Made by a program: the position numbers and the translations under genes
Notes under the pieces: generated by a model
Seen by the model: the letters and a program-made list of their open reading frames with translations, nothing else
Databases searched by the model: none
Told to the model about the DNA's origin: nothing
DNA from: Paenibacillus sp. FSL K6-1096
GTDB taxonomy: Bacteria > Bacillota > Bacilli > Paenibacillales > Paenibacillaceae
DNA: 64,000 bases
Direction of reading: 5' to 3'
NCBI RefSeq assembly: GCF_037977055.1
Contig: NZ_CP150274.1
Span: forward strand, 3,410,001-3,474,000
Shown: in pieces, positions 42,821-52,056 of the stretch
How the letters are laid out: each line of letters opens with the position of its first letter
Position numbering within the stretch: the stretch's first letter is position 1

Positions 42821-43939
42821 ATGAAAGAAGTGACCCGTGTGCGAACCAAGTACCAGATCATATTCGATGAACTCAAAAGCAACATCCTGTCCGGCACCTA
42901 CAGTGTGGGCGAACAAATTCCGACCGAATCGGCGCTCCAGGAGATGTACGGCGTCAGCCGCCAGACCGTGCGGAAGGCGATTCTGGAGCTGTCCAACGAG
43001 GGCTTCCTGCGCAGCGAGAAAGGCTCGGGCACCTATGTCAGCCACCAGTTCCGGTCCAGAGCCGGGGGCGGCCCCAGCAAACGGACAATCGGTGTAATAA
43101 CTACCTACCTCTCCGATTATATTTTCCCGTCGATTATCCGGGGCATCGAGAGCAGGCTGAATGAGGACAACTATTCGCTGCTGCTCGCCAGCACGAATAA
43201 TGATGTCGCCCAGGAGAAGAAGGCGCTGGAGATGATGCTGTCCTACGGAGTAGACGGGCTGATCATCGAGCCGACCAAGAGCAACCTGTACAATCCGAAC
43301 ATCGCCTACTACCTGTCGTTTAAGGAGCAGGACGTCCCGTTCATCATGATTAACGCCTACTATGAGGAGCTGGAGGTGCCGTTCTTCTGTCTGGATGATG
43401 TGCAGTCCAGTTATCTGGCGACCCGGGAGCTGATCGCGAAGGGCCACACCCAGATCGGGATTATTGCCAAAATGGACGATCTCCAGGGCAAATACCGCAT
43501 GAAGGGCTACATCAAGGCGCTCGGCGAAGCCAAGCTGCGCTTCCACCCGGAGCAGGTGCTCTCCTTCGATACCGAATCCAAGCAGGTGCTGTCAGCCAAT
43601 CTGGAGCAATTCCTGACAGAGAACAGAGAGGTGCTGACCGCTATCGTCTGCTATAACGATGAGGTAGGGCTGGAGGTGGTCAAGGTGTGCCGCGAGCTGG
43701 GGATCTCGATTCCGGGGGAGCTGTCCATTATCGGGCAGGACAATTCTTATATTGCCAAGAATGCGGGGATCAAGCTGACGACGCTGACCCACCCGCAGGA
43801 GAGAATGGGCCGTGACGCCGCTGAATGGGTCATTAAGAAGCTCCAGGGTAAAAAAGACCTGAAGAACAGCAACTACTATCTGCCTGAGCTGATAGAGGGG
43901 GAGACGGTGCGGGTGCTGGAGCCATCGCCTGCGGAATAA
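42821..43939 (+). CDS. araR: Arabinose repressor AraR (GntR head, LacI-type ligand domain)
   Basis: A 372-residue chimeric regulator. Residues 8-75 are a GntR winged helix (ALQEMYGVSRQTVRKAILEL, then SEKGSGTYV). The rest is a periplasmic-binding-protein-like domain (TIGVITTYLSDYIFPSIIRG, then DVQSSYLATRELIAKGHTQIG) that binds L-arabinose. It lies divergent to araBDA with consensus boxes in the gap, and should be released by arabinose. The ribosome site before ATG 42821 is poor; GTG codons at 42830 and 42839 are possible alternatives. Confidence 0.93.
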   Translation: MKEVTRVRTKYQIIFDELKSNILSGTYSVGEQIPTESALQEMYGVSRQTVRKAILELSNEGFLRSEKGSGTYVSHQFRSRAGGGPSKRTIGVITTYLSDYIFPSIIRGIESRLNEDNYSLLLASTNNDVAQEKKALEMMLSYGVDGLIIEPTKSNLYNPNIAYYLSFKEQDVPFIMINAYYEELEVPFFCLDDVQSSYLATRELIAKGHTQIGIIAKMDDLQGKYRMKGYIKALGEAKLRFHPEQVLSFDTESKQVLSANLEQFLTENREVLTAIVCYNDEVGLEVVKVCRELGISIPGELSIIGQDNSYIAKNAGIKLTTLTHPQERMGRDAAEWVIKKLQGKKDLKNSNYYLPELIEGETVRVLEPSPAE

Positions 43940-43993
43940 AACAGCCCTGACTGCTTCATGACCGTTACAGGCCGTGAAGCGGCAGGGCTGTTC
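43939..43993. terminator. Terminator between araR and the lipoprotein gene
   Basis: ACAGCCCTG.CTGCTTCA and TGAAGC.GCAGGGCTGT pair, with AAAA and TTC flanks; it can serve both convergent genes. Confidence 0.78.
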
Positions 43994-44021
43994 AATTATT
44001 CTGCTGAATCAGGGGACTGGT

Positions 44022-44750
44022 TTAGTCCAGCAGCGTGGAGATGCTTATGCTTTCAACCTTGGCGCCCTTGACGTGGAACAGCATATAATCCACATAGTTG
44101 CTTGGCGCGAACCGGAAGTCATCCTCTTCCTCAGGTGCACCGTCTCCGGTCAGCTTGCCTTCGGGATAGGCTTTTTTGAGCGTATCCAGGCTGTCTCCAA
44201 CCTTAATATTGCGGACAGTAGCGTACTTCGGATCGGTAATCTTCATGCTGAAGATGTAGAACTGCTTGCCGTCACCCGAATCAATGGTCTTAATCTCAAG
44301 GCCCGGGAAGGTATACGTCTTCTCTGTTCGGCCGATCAGGGTATCCATATTCTTACCATCATCTACGGAATAAGTGTGCGATGTCTTATTTGTTGCCTTC
44401 CCCAGCATACTCTCCAGCTTGGCATCATCCACAATGTCGGAGAGGGCGATGGTCTGGTCCTTATAGACAAAAGCCAGCTCCTTCAGAATCACATTCCCTT
44501 CCTTCTCGATGGTCCCCTCCTTGATCGCCTCCGAGCTGCCTGCTGAAGCCGCAGGGGTTGCCTCGGCCGGTGTCTCCGTAGCAGCAGGGGTAGCCGAAGC
44601 TTCCGGTGCCGCTGTGGCCGCCGCTTCAGTGGTAGGCTCTGCCGAAGGGGTTGCCGCAGGAGCGGCTGAATCAGACTGGCACCCGGCCAGAAGTGTCATT
44701 AACAATACTGAGGACAGCAGCAGAGCTGCCGGTTTCTTAAATGTTCCCAT
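44022..44750 (-). CDS. Secreted lipoprotein with Ala/Pro/Thr-rich linker
   Basis: A 242-residue lipoprotein. The signal peptide ends in a lipobox (LLAGC, Cys at residue 24), followed by an Ala/Pro/Thr/Glu-rich linker of about 55 residues and a globular domain (from ILKELAFVYKDQTIALSDIV to the end). The domain is not recognised; a motif GDSLDTLKKAYPEG is reminiscent of small surface domains beside kinases. It lies just downstream of a two-component pair transcribed the same way, so it could be co-regulated. Confidence 0.7.
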   Translation of the reverse strand: MGTFKKPAALLLSSVLLMTLLAGCQSDSAAPAATPSAEPTTEAAATAAPEASATPAATETPAEATPAASAGSSEAIKEGTIEKEGNVILKELAFVYKDQTIALSDIVDDAKLESMLGKATNKTSHTYSVDDGKNMDTLIGRTEKTYTFPGLEIKTIDSGDGKQFYIFSMKITDPKYATVRNIKVGDSLDTLKKAYPEGKLTGDGAPEEEDDFRFAPSNYVDYMLFHVKGAKVESISISTLLD

Positions 44751-44866
44751 AAGTATCCCTCCATGAATGTACGCGATTGGACGCGTTGTTTGTTTGGTAT
44801 GAGGTTAGTATACGAAAAGCATTTATTAGTGTAATAACAGAGTTGTATCAGTCTTGTAACGTCACG

Positions 44867-46246
44867 TCACAGGAGCGGCAGACGGATGGAGACGGTCGTT
44901 CCCGCGCCGAGCTGGCTCTCTATATCCAGGTGCCCGCCGAATCTCCCGGCAATCTCCTTACAGATGGACAGCCCCAGCCCCGTTCCGCCTGCCCCGCCGG
45001 CATTGCTTGCCCGGTAGAACCGCTCCTGCACACGGGTAAGCTCATCCACGCTGATGCCGATGCCCTGATCGCTGATCTGCACGGCGGCTTCCTGCTGCCG
45101 GACTGATGTTTCAATAGTTATAGTAGTACGGGGACCGGAGTATTTAATCGCGTTGTCCAGCACATTGGCAATGGCGTGGGACATCAGCACCTGATTAACA
45201 TTGACGAAGGCGGGCGGACCCTGCCGGACCGTAAGCTTAATCCCCTTACTCTCCGCCTTGGCCCGTATTCCGCTGGCTACCTGCGCAGCAAGCTGCGTCA
45301 GGTCTGTTGTCTCGGCATCAATTCCGTCCTGCCCTGCCTTGTCGAACCGCGACAGCATGAGCAGCTCATTGACCAGCCGGGTCAGGCGGTCCGATTCATT
45401 CACCAGATGGAAGTAGATCCGCTGCAGCTCCTCATCCTCATCCTCGCCCTCATACAGGTATTGGGAGAACCCCTTGATCGCGGCGAGCGGCGTCTTCAGC
45501 TCATGGGATACATTCGAGACGAACTGCTTCTGGTGCTCGATATATCCGCTGAGCTGAACCCCCATCCGGTTCAGGCCGGCCGCCAGCATCCCCAGCTCAT
45601 CCTTCCGGTTCAGCCGAACCTCACGGAATTGCTGCTTGGAGAAGCTCTCCGTAGCACCCAGCAGATACTTGATCGGCTTCGTCGTATTCCGGGCGATGAA
45701 GATACTGGAGAGCGCAATCAGGATAATGAACCCTCCCGCACCCGCGAACAGGATCGAGCGGATCTGATCCATGATGGTATAGAAATAGGAGATATCCTCC
45801 ACGAACTCGTATACATAGCTGTTCTGATAATACATGTCTTGAATCGGAACCGCGAAGTACAGCAGGTAATCCTCCGAGACCGTGTACGCATAATCGCCCT
45901 TGAGAGCGTTCTGGATATTCCCGGGAAAAATGACGGGGGTTTTGTTATTGATCACAATCCCGTCCACGGCGAGCCCCAGCAGCTTCTGGCTGCTGTCATA
46001 GATGCGCACCTCCTTGACGGAGGCTTTTAACGTCTCCAGCGCACTTCTCGCCACCTCCTCCATCTGCCCCGCCTCCACCTCCTGCTCATGTCTGGAGAGC
46101 ACCTCCCGGAAGGACATCTCGCCCAGATCGGCCTTCTCCATCATCTGCTTCTCGATCGTGACGAAGCTGAAGTAATCAATCGCCTTATTAATAGAAATAA
46201 TGATCACGGCGAAGGACAGCACCGAGAACAGCAGATACATTAACAC
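44867..46246 (-). CDS. Two-component sensor histidine kinase (HAMP, HisKA)
   Basis: A 459-residue kinase. Two membrane helices (residues 3-22 and 165-187) bracket an extracytoplasmic sensor of about 140 residues. HAMP, the H-box FVSNVSHELKTPLAAIKG, N box NVLDNAIKYS, G1 DQGIGIS and G2 GTGLGLSI follow. The start is uncertain: GTG at 46246 and ATG at 46240 are both preceded by ACGAGG, and a CTG further upstream (46264 region) sits behind GGAGGTGG and would add a few residues. It is paired with the regulator gene just upstream. Confidence 0.84.
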   Translation of the reverse strand: MLMYLLFSVLSFAVIIISINKAIDYFSFVTIEKQMMEKADLGEMSFREVLSRHEQEVEAGQMEEVARSALETLKASVKEVRIYDSSQKLLGLAVDGIVINNKTPVIFPGNIQNALKGDYAYTVSEDYLLYFAVPIQDMYYQNSYVYEFVEDISYFYTIMDQIRSILFAGAGGFIILIALSSIFIARNTTKPIKYLLGATESFSKQQFREVRLNRKDELGMLAAGLNRMGVQLSGYIEHQKQFVSNVSHELKTPLAAIKGFSQYLYEGEDEDEELQRIYFHLVNESDRLTRLVNELLMLSRFDKAGQDGIDAETTDLTQLAAQVASGIRAKAESKGIKLTVRQGPPAFVNVNQVLMSHAIANVLDNAIKYSGPRTTITIETSVRQQEAAVQISDQGIGISVDELTRVQERFYRASNAGGAGGTGLGLSICKEIAGRFGGHLDIESQLGAGTTVSIRLPLL

Positions 46247-46263
46247 CAGCCTCGTAGCGTATT

Positions 46264-46962
46264 TCAGGGCGGGCCACCTCCAAGCTGATACCCGAAGCCA
46301 TAGACGGTCCGGATGTATTTCGGATTCTCCGCGTCATCCTCCAGCTTCTTCCTAAGACGCATAATCGTCATATCCACGCTGCGGCTGTCCCCCATGAAGT
46401 CATAGCCCCAGACAATCTCCAGCAGCTCATCCCTGGTGAAAATTTTGTCCGGGCGCTTCAGCAGCGTCTCCAGAATCCGGAATTCCTTGGCTGTCAGGGC
46501 CACCGGAGCACCGCCCTTCTGCACTACCCGGGTGTCCAGATTGAACGTCAGGTCTTCATGCGTAATCCGGGTCTCTTCCTCACCCGGCTTCGGATCATTA
46601 CTCTGCGCTCTGCGGAGCACCACCTTGATCCGCGCCAGCAGCTCCCGGTTATCGAACGGCTTGGTCATATAATCCTCGGCACCCAGCTCCAGCCCCAGCA
46701 CCTTATCGATAATCTCATTTTTGGCCGACAGCATGATAATAGGAACCGCTTGTCTTTTGGTGATCTCCCGGCACAGGTCGTAGCCCGAGCAATCCGGCAG
46801 CATCAGATCCAGCACCACCAGATCCGGCCGGAAGGATTCCAGCGCCAGCAGTCCCGCACTCCCGTTCTCCGCTGTCTGCACCTCATAATTCTCTCTGCGC
46901 AGCACCAGCTCAATCAGGTCCCGCAGCGCCGCCTCATCATCAATCACCAGAATTCTGCTCAT
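46264..46962 (-). CDS. OmpR/PhoB-family response regulator
   Basis: A 232-residue regulator. The receiver domain includes the phospho-aspartate in LVVLDLMLPD and Lys in MTKPF. The winged helix at residues 130-230 contains LTAKEFRILETLLKRP and RSVDMTIMRLRKKLEDD. It resembles WalR/PhoP relatives; the target genes are unknown. First gene of the pair with the HAMP kinase; GGAGGGAGCGG precedes the ATG. Confidence 0.87.
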   Translation of the reverse strand: MSRILVIDDEAALRDLIELVLRRENYEVQTAENGSAGLLALESFRPDLVVLDLMLPDCSGYDLCREITKRQAVPIIMLSAKNEIIDKVLGLELGAEDYMTKPFDNRELLARIKVVLRRAQSNDPKPGEEETRITHEDLTFNLDTRVVQKGGAPVALTAKEFRILETLLKRPDKIFTRDELLEIVWGYDFMGDSRSVDMTIMRLRKKLEDDAENPKYIRTVYGFGYQLGGGPP

Positions 46963-47067
46963 CCGCTCCCTCCTCCTATACCTAATATTAACACCGGCAA
47001 TGAACGTTAATCTCCCTGCGGTGCAGATCGCCTGTTATCACCGCCCGGGTCCCCGGCCCGAGCCGAT

Positions 47068-47243
47068 TATATTCGGTTTTTCGCACACATTCCGCCCGCG
47101 TACCCGCCATCAGCATATTGTGTTCTGTTTTTCGCATACATTCGGTCAACATGCTCCCGCGGTATCACATTGTATTCACTTTTTCGCATACATTGCGCCC
47201 GCGCACCCGCTACCAGCTTATTGTGTTCGGTTTTTCGCATACA
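47068..47243. repeat. Array C: four 22-bp palindromes at 51-52-bp intervals
   Basis: Cores begin at 47068, 47119, 47171 and 47222; the best is TGTGTTCGGTTTTTCGCATA followed by CA. Variants include TGTATTCACTTTTTCGCATA. The array fills much of the 416-bp gap between two divergent genes, so here it is upstream of both rather than at gene ends. Confidence 0.88.
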
Positions 47244-47378
47244 TTGGTTCGCACACCCTGGTGTACCCGGAGACTTGGCCGCAAGCCTATACTTTCCAAA
47301 AATAAACCTTCCCAGGGGGTTCACCTTGCCCGTTTCTCAACATACCTTGAATAAACCAACTAGAAAGGGGACAAATCA

Positions 47379-47636
47379 ATGTATCTGCTCTGGGTGCTCA
47401 TTGTCGGCGGACTGATCGGCTGGCTGAGCGGCAATCTGATTGGCCGTGATGTTCCGGGAGGCGTGCTGGGCAATGTAATCGCAGGCTTCATCGGCTCCTG
47501 GCTGGGTACCGAGCTGCTGGGGCCAAGGGGCCCTGTAGTCGGCGGCTTCCATGTGATCCCGGCGATTGTCGGGGCAATTATCGCTTTGCTGATTTTCTTT
47601 GCTCTGGCCCGCGGCGGCGCCTTCCGGCGGCGTTAA
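47379..47636 (+). CDS. GlsB/YeaQ/YmgE family small membrane protein
   Basis: An 85-residue protein with three membrane helices and glycine-rich motifs (GGLIGWLSGNLIGRD, GFIGSWLGTELLG, VGAIIALLIFFALARGG). The family (formerly called transglycosylase-associated) is widespread and often stress-induced. AAAGGGGACAAATCA precedes the ATG. Monocistronic, ending at a strong hairpin. Confidence 0.86.
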   Translation: MYLLWVLIVGGLIGWLSGNLIGRDVPGGVLGNVIAGFIGSWLGTELLGPRGPVVGGFHVIPAIVGAIIALLIFFALARGGAFRRR

Positions 47637-47665
47637 TTCCTTCAGGCTATATAGCAAAGTCCACA

Positions 47666-47699
47666 CAGAGCCCCTCCTGTTCAACAGGCAGGGGCTCTG
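47666..47699 (+). terminator. Strong hairpin after the GlsB-like gene
   Basis: CAGAGCCCCT.CCTGT and ACAGG.CAGGGGCTCTG pair over about 15 bp; the U-tract is poor. Confidence 0.6.
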
Positions 47700-47766
47700 C
47701 CATATCATCCTTACAGAATCCTTAGAATCTCCTTGTAGAGTGAAGAGGAAGAAAGGATGATACCTA

Positions 47767-48483
47767 ATGCAAGAACATATTCTGGAAATACAGAACCTGT
47801 GTAAAAGCTTCAAACGCCACACCGCTGTAGACAATGTATCCCTGGCGGTTGCACGCAATTCCGTCTACGGGCTGCTTGGCCCGAACGGCGCAGGCAAATC
47901 AACTTTGCTCAAAATGATTACCGGAATGCTCCGCCCCGATTCCGGATCGATTCTCTTCCAGGGCCGCGAATGGACCCGGGCGGACTTAAGCCGGATCGGA
48001 GTGTTAATTGAAGCGCCGCCGCTCTACGATAATCTGACCGCCCGGGAGAATCTGAAGGTGCGCACGCTGGCCCTCGGACTTCCGCAGTCACGTATTGACG
48101 AGGTGCTGGGGATTGTAGATTTGACGGCAACCGGGAAAAAGCGGGCCGGACAATTCTCCATGGGGATGAAGCAGCGGCTCGGCATCGCGATTGCCCTGCT
48201 GAACCAGCCGGAGCTGCTGATTCTGGACGAGCCGACCAACGGGCTGGACCCGATCGGGATTCAGGAGCTGCGGGAGCTGATCCGCTCCTTCCCGCAGCAG
48301 GGGATCACCGTCATCCTGTCGAGCCACCTGCTCTCCGAGGTGGAGCAGACAGCAGACCATATCGGCATCATCGCGGGCGGCGTGCTGGGCTATCAGGGGG
48401 AGGTCTCCCCGGATCAGGACCTGGAAGCGCTGTTCATGCAGGTCGCCGCAGCACACCGGAGGGACGGTGCCGTCCATGCTTAA
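47767..48483 (+). CDS. Lantibiotic-protection ABC transporter ATP-binding protein
   Basis: A 238-residue ATPase of the BcrA/NisF/EpiF/CprA group. Visible motifs are GPNGAGKST, MTARENLKVR-type coupling (YDNLTARENLKVR), FSMGMKQRLGIA (signature), LLILDEPTNGLDP and SSHLLSE. It is the first gene of a five-gene operon with two MutE/MutG-like permeases and a two-component system, the standard arrangement for self-protection or sensing of cationic peptides. Confidence 0.87.
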   Translation: MQEHILEIQNLCKSFKRHTAVDNVSLAVARNSVYGLLGPNGAGKSTLLKMITGMLRPDSGSILFQGREWTRADLSRIGVLIEAPPLYDNLTARENLKVRTLALGLPQSRIDEVLGIVDLTATGKKRAGQFSMGMKQRLGIAIALLNQPELLILDEPTNGLDPIGIQELRELIRSFPQQGITVILSSHLLSEVEQTADHIGIIAGGVLGYQGEVSPDQDLEALFMQVAAAHRRDGAVHA

Positions 48484-49204
48484 CATCATACGGGCCGAAC
48501 ACCTGAAATGGCGGCGGACCTTCATTCCCAAGCTGACCTGGCTGGCCCCGGCGATTGCGCTTCTGCTGTGTGCGGTGCTCATGGGCGGAAGCCTGTTCCA
48601 GAGCGGCGCTTACAACTGGTGGTACACTATGCTGTTGCCCGGAGCGTTGAGCCTGACTTGTTCGCTGGTATTGCAGAGGGATGCCAAGCTGAAGTACCGC
48701 AGCGTGCTGGCCCTGCCTTTTACACCGGGTACGCTCTGGACCAGCAAAATCCTTGCCTGCACCGGCTGGCTGCTCACTACTCTAGCCGTGTTCCTGATCG
48801 GCGTTACCGCCGGGGGCCTGCTGTTCGGTCAGACCATTCCACTGGGCAGCAGCCTGGCGGGCAGCGCACTGATCTTCCTAACCTTCCTGTGGCAGATCCC
48901 GCTGTGCCTGTTTCTGGCTGCCCGGCTCGGATTATTCGCAGCAATTCTGCTGAACCTGTCCGGCACCGTACTGGGTGTAGTTGCATTCGACAGGGGAGGC
49001 TTATGGGATTACAATCCTTATGCGATTACCGCCAAGCTCATGTGTCCGGTGCTGTCCATCCTGCCGAACGGCCTGCCGGTCCCGGCGGACAGCCCGCTGC
49101 GCAGCACAGATATGATTCTTCCCGGTACCCTGATCTCCCTCGGGTGGTTGGCCCTCCTGTTCCTGCTGACCACCTTATGGTTCCGTAGACAGGAGGCGAA
49201 GTAG
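48476..49204 (+). CDS. Lantibiotic-protection ABC permease, first subunit (MutE/EpiE/CprB-like)
   Basis: A 243-residue integral membrane protein with six helices. The opening MLNIIRAEHLKWRRTF is typical of this group. ATG 48476 lies inside the end of the ATPase gene; a GTG at 48467 is only three bases from the ribosome site GGAGGG, so the ATG is preferred although its spacing is long. It partners the next permease to remove or block lantibiotic-like peptides at the membrane. Confidence 0.82.
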   Translation: MLNIIRAEHLKWRRTFIPKLTWLAPAIALLLCAVLMGGSLFQSGAYNWWYTMLLPGALSLTCSLVLQRDAKLKYRSVLALPFTPGTLWTSKILACTGWLLTTLAVFLIGVTAGGLLFGQTIPLGSSLAGSALIFLTFLWQIPLCLFLAARLGLFAAILLNLSGTVLGVVAFDRGGLWDYNPYAITAKLMCPVLSILPNGLPVPADSPLRSTDMILPGTLISLGWLALLFLLTTLWFRRQEAK

Positions 49205-49205
49205 C

Positions 49206-49964
49206 ATGAATGCACTGCCGGGTCTGCTCAAGGCCGATCTGCTCAAAATGCGGCGCACCCCGTTTCTCCTGATCCATCTGCTGACTCCGCTGATTGGAGC
49301 TGCCCTGTTCATGGCTTACTATACCATCTCCTCTGCGGGCGAAGGGGTTAAGGTGATGGCGTTCCTGCAGTCAGTCGCCTGTGCCTTCCCCACTGTGATC
49401 GGGCTGGTCTGTGCGATGGCGGCAGAGCAGGAAGCCACCGCCGGAGGGTTCCAGGGAATGCTGGTCCTGCCTGCGGCAAGAAGTACCACCTATGCAAGCA
49501 AGCTGCTGCTCCTGCTGGGCTTCAGCCTGGGGGCTGTCCTGCTAATCTTCGTCTTGTTCAGCCTTGGCTTTGCCGGGTTGCTGGGGCAGGACCGGCACGG
49601 CATACTCTTTTATCTGACCGGGGCCGTAATCCTGTTCGCAAGCAATATCCTGCTCTATCTGGTTCACTTCGCGCTCAGCCTGCGGTTTGGCCGGGGTATC
49701 TCCATCGGCATAGGCATTACGGGAAGCCTGCTCGCTGCCCTGATGCTGACCGGCCTTGGCGATATCCTGTGGCCGTATATTCCCTTCGCCTGGGGCGGCC
49801 GCTTCCTGTCCCTGCTGGAGCTTCGGCATTCGGGAAGCTGGCAGCCTTTTGCCGACACGGGTCTGGCTGCTGGCGTATCCGTTTGTATTGCCGGGACAAT
49901 AGCCGCAGGCGTTCTCAGTATGTTATGGTTCTACAAGTGGGAGGGCCGCTCGGCGGACAACTAG
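49206..49964 (+). CDS. Lantibiotic-protection ABC permease, second subunit (MutG/EpiG/CprC-like)
   Basis: A 252-residue protein with six membrane helices and the opening LLKADLLKMRRTPFLLIHLL, matching the second permease in Cpr/Nis-type exporters. It follows its partner by one base. AGGAGGCGAAGTAGC precedes the ATG. Together with the ATPase it should form a heteromeric transporter. Confidence 0.82.
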   Translation: MNALPGLLKADLLKMRRTPFLLIHLLTPLIGAALFMAYYTISSAGEGVKVMAFLQSVACAFPTVIGLVCAMAAEQEATAGGFQGMLVLPAARSTTYASKLLLLLGFSLGAVLLIFVLFSLGFAGLLGQDRHGILFYLTGAVILFASNILLYLVHFALSLRFGRGISIGIGITGSLLAALMLTGLGDILWPYIPFAWGGRFLSLLELRHSGSWQPFADTGLAAGVSVCIAGTIAAGVLSMLWFYKWEGRSADN

Positions 49965-49991
49965 CCTCCTAATCTGTAAATGAGGGAATTA

Positions 49992-50660
49992 ATGACTATG
50001 GCCAGAATACTTGTGGTAGATGATGAACCTGCTATCCTGTCCCTGATTCATAATGCGCTAAGCACAGACCGGCATCTGGTGACCACTCTCTCCGATGCGG
50101 CGGAGGTACACAACACCGACCTGGGGGCGTATGATCTGATTCTGCTGGATGTGATGATGCCGGGAGTGGATGGCTTCACGCTCTGCCGGGAGATCCGCAG
50201 CGCGGTCGATTGCCCGATCCTGTTCCTGACAGCCAAGACACAGGAGACCGATCTGATGTACGGACTCGGGCTAGGGGCGGATGATTATATTACGAAGCCC
50301 TTCGGCATCGGCGCGCTGCGGGCGCGGATTCAGGCCCATCTCCGGCGGGAGAGCCGGGAGCGGCGCAATATGCTGTACCTCGACCCTGTGCGCCTAAGCC
50401 TCTCCGGCAAAGAGCTGTTCATCCGCGAGGACAAGGTCCCGCTGACCAAAAGCGAATACGAAATCTGCGAATTCCTGGCCCGCCACCGCGGACAGGTTTT
50501 CTCCAAGGACCATATCTATGAAGGAGTCTTCGGGATGGACGGGGATAGTGACAGCAGCGCGATTACGGAGCATATCAAGAATATCCGCGCCAAGCTGGCC
50601 CGGCACGGGCTGGAGGCCATAGAAACCATCTGGGGGATCGGATACAAGTGGAAGCTGTGA
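49992..50660 (+). CDS. OmpR-family response regulator of the peptide-protection operon
   Basis: A 222-residue regulator. Receiver motifs are LVVDDEP, the phospho-aspartate in LILLDVMMPG and TKPF; the winged helix contains VPLTKSEYEICEFLARHRGQ and SSAITEHIKNIRAKL. It resembles NisR/SpaR/CprR. ATG at 49992 is chosen since GAGGG lies five bases upstream; ATG codons at 49980 and 49998 are less well placed. Overlaps the kinase gene by 13 bp. Confidence 0.85.
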   Translation: MTMARILVVDDEPAILSLIHNALSTDRHLVTTLSDAAEVHNTDLGAYDLILLDVMMPGVDGFTLCREIRSAVDCPILFLTAKTQETDLMYGLGLGADDYITKPFGIGALRARIQAHLRRESRERRNMLYLDPVRLSLSGKELFIREDKVPLTKSEYEICEFLARHRGQVFSKDHIYEGVFGMDGDSDSSAITEHIKNIRAKLARHGLEAIETIWGIGYKWKL

Positions 50661-52021
50661 AACAACGTAAACCTGTGCGCCTGCGCACTTTTTTTCTAAA
50701 ATACCTGCTGCTGCTCAGTCTGGGTACCATTCTGCTGCTGGGAGCTCTGCTCGGTGTATTCGCGCTGGCGTTCGCCCGGGGGGCGCTGCTGCCTGCCAAC
50801 TATGAGGAGAAGGCGATCTCTCAGTTCAAGCAGCAGCTGGCTGCTGGCGGAACGGATACGGCTCCCCGGGTCCCGGACCGGCTGGAGTACACCGTATTCA
50901 CCCTGGACGGGAAGCCGCTGGCCGGCAATCTGACGGCTAAAGAGGCGAAGCAGGCCTGGAGAATTATCAGAGAGGGGAACAACAGAAGCGCCTACTACTA
51001 CACCACCGCCGAGCATGGGCAGGAGCTGTGGATCTTCCGGTATGTCTTGACGCCGCAGTATGCCTCTCCTGTGCTGCGCAGCTCGCTGCCGAATCCCCAG
51101 CTCCTGGGCCCCGTGCTCTTCGTGCTCGGGTTCCTGCTAATGGCCGCCCTGCTCGCGGCCCGCTTCGGCCGGAAGCTCTCCGGGCGGATGGCCGGGCTGC
51201 AGGAAGCGACCGAGAACATCCGGCGCGAGAATCTGGAGTTCACCGTCCAACCCAGCGGTATCGTGGAGATCGATGAGGTGCTCGGATCGTTGGACCGGAT
51301 GAAGGATGCCCTGCAGACTTCACTGGAGAAGCAGTGGGAGCTGGAGCGCTCCCGCAGAGAGCAGATCTCGGCGCTGGCCCACGACATCAAGACACCGCTG
51401 ACCATTATCCGGGGCAATGCCGAGCTGCTGCAGGAGATTGTGGAGACTGACCCGCAGCGTGAATTCAGCGGCTATATCCGCCGCAGCGCTGAAGACATTG
51501 AAGCCTTCGTGCAGGAGGTCATTGACCTGTCCAGCCTGCAGGCCGGCTCCTCCCGCCAGCAGGTGCTGGTTCCGGCAGCGGCGTTCATAGCCGAGCTGGA
51601 GCTGCAGATGAAGGCCCTTGCTGCGGGCAGGAACCTCCAGACCTCTGTCCGGCAGGAGAAGCCGCCGGAATTCCTGTTCATCCACAAGGACCTGCTGCTG
51701 CGGGGCATCATGAACCTGGTCGCCAATGCGGCCGAGCACACCCCGCCCGGCGGGAGCATTGCCCTGCTTGTCCAGGGCGAGGCAGGTGCAGTACAGTTCA
51801 CCGTTACCGATACCGGCAGCGGCTTCTCGGCTACCGACCTCAGGGAGGCCGCCAGCCAGTTCTACCGGGGCGATCCCAGCCGCAGCGGCGATCATCACGG
51901 CATGGGGCTCTACATTGCGCGGTCGGTGGCCGAGCAGCACGGAGGCCGCCTGAGCCTCAGCAATGTCCCCGGCTCCGGCGGCGCGAGGGTGACGATGCGC
52001 ATTGCGGTACCCGGGCAGTAG
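50648..52021 (+). CDS. Sensor histidine kinase of the peptide-protection operon (NisK/CprK-like)
   Basis: A 457-residue kinase with two membrane helices (about residues 15-45 and 155-175), a short external domain, HAMP, the H-box SALAHDIKTPLTIIRG, N box NLVANAAEHT, G1 DTGSGFSA and G2 HHGMGLYIA. The family senses lantibiotics or related cationic peptides. The start is GTG at 50648; another GTG at 50657 is possible. It completes the operon 47767-52021. Confidence 0.85.
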   Translation: MEAVKQRKPVRLRTFFLKYLLLLSLGTILLLGALLGVFALAFARGALLPANYEEKAISQFKQQLAAGGTDTAPRVPDRLEYTVFTLDGKPLAGNLTAKEAKQAWRIIREGNNRSAYYYTTAEHGQELWIFRYVLTPQYASPVLRSSLPNPQLLGPVLFVLGFLLMAALLAARFGRKLSGRMAGLQEATENIRRENLEFTVQPSGIVEIDEVLGSLDRMKDALQTSLEKQWELERSRREQISALAHDIKTPLTIIRGNAELLQEIVETDPQREFSGYIRRSAEDIEAFVQEVIDLSSLQAGSSRQQVLVPAAAFIAELELQMKALAAGRNLQTSVRQEKPPEFLFIHKDLLLRGIMNLVANAAEHTPPGGSIALLVQGEAGAVQFTVTDTGSGFSATDLREAASQFYRGDPSRSGDHHGMGLYIARSVAEQHGGRLSLSNVPGSGGARVTMRIAVPGQ

Positions 52022-52056
52022 CGCGGGTCTGGGGATGGACTAAACACCGCCTGTGG

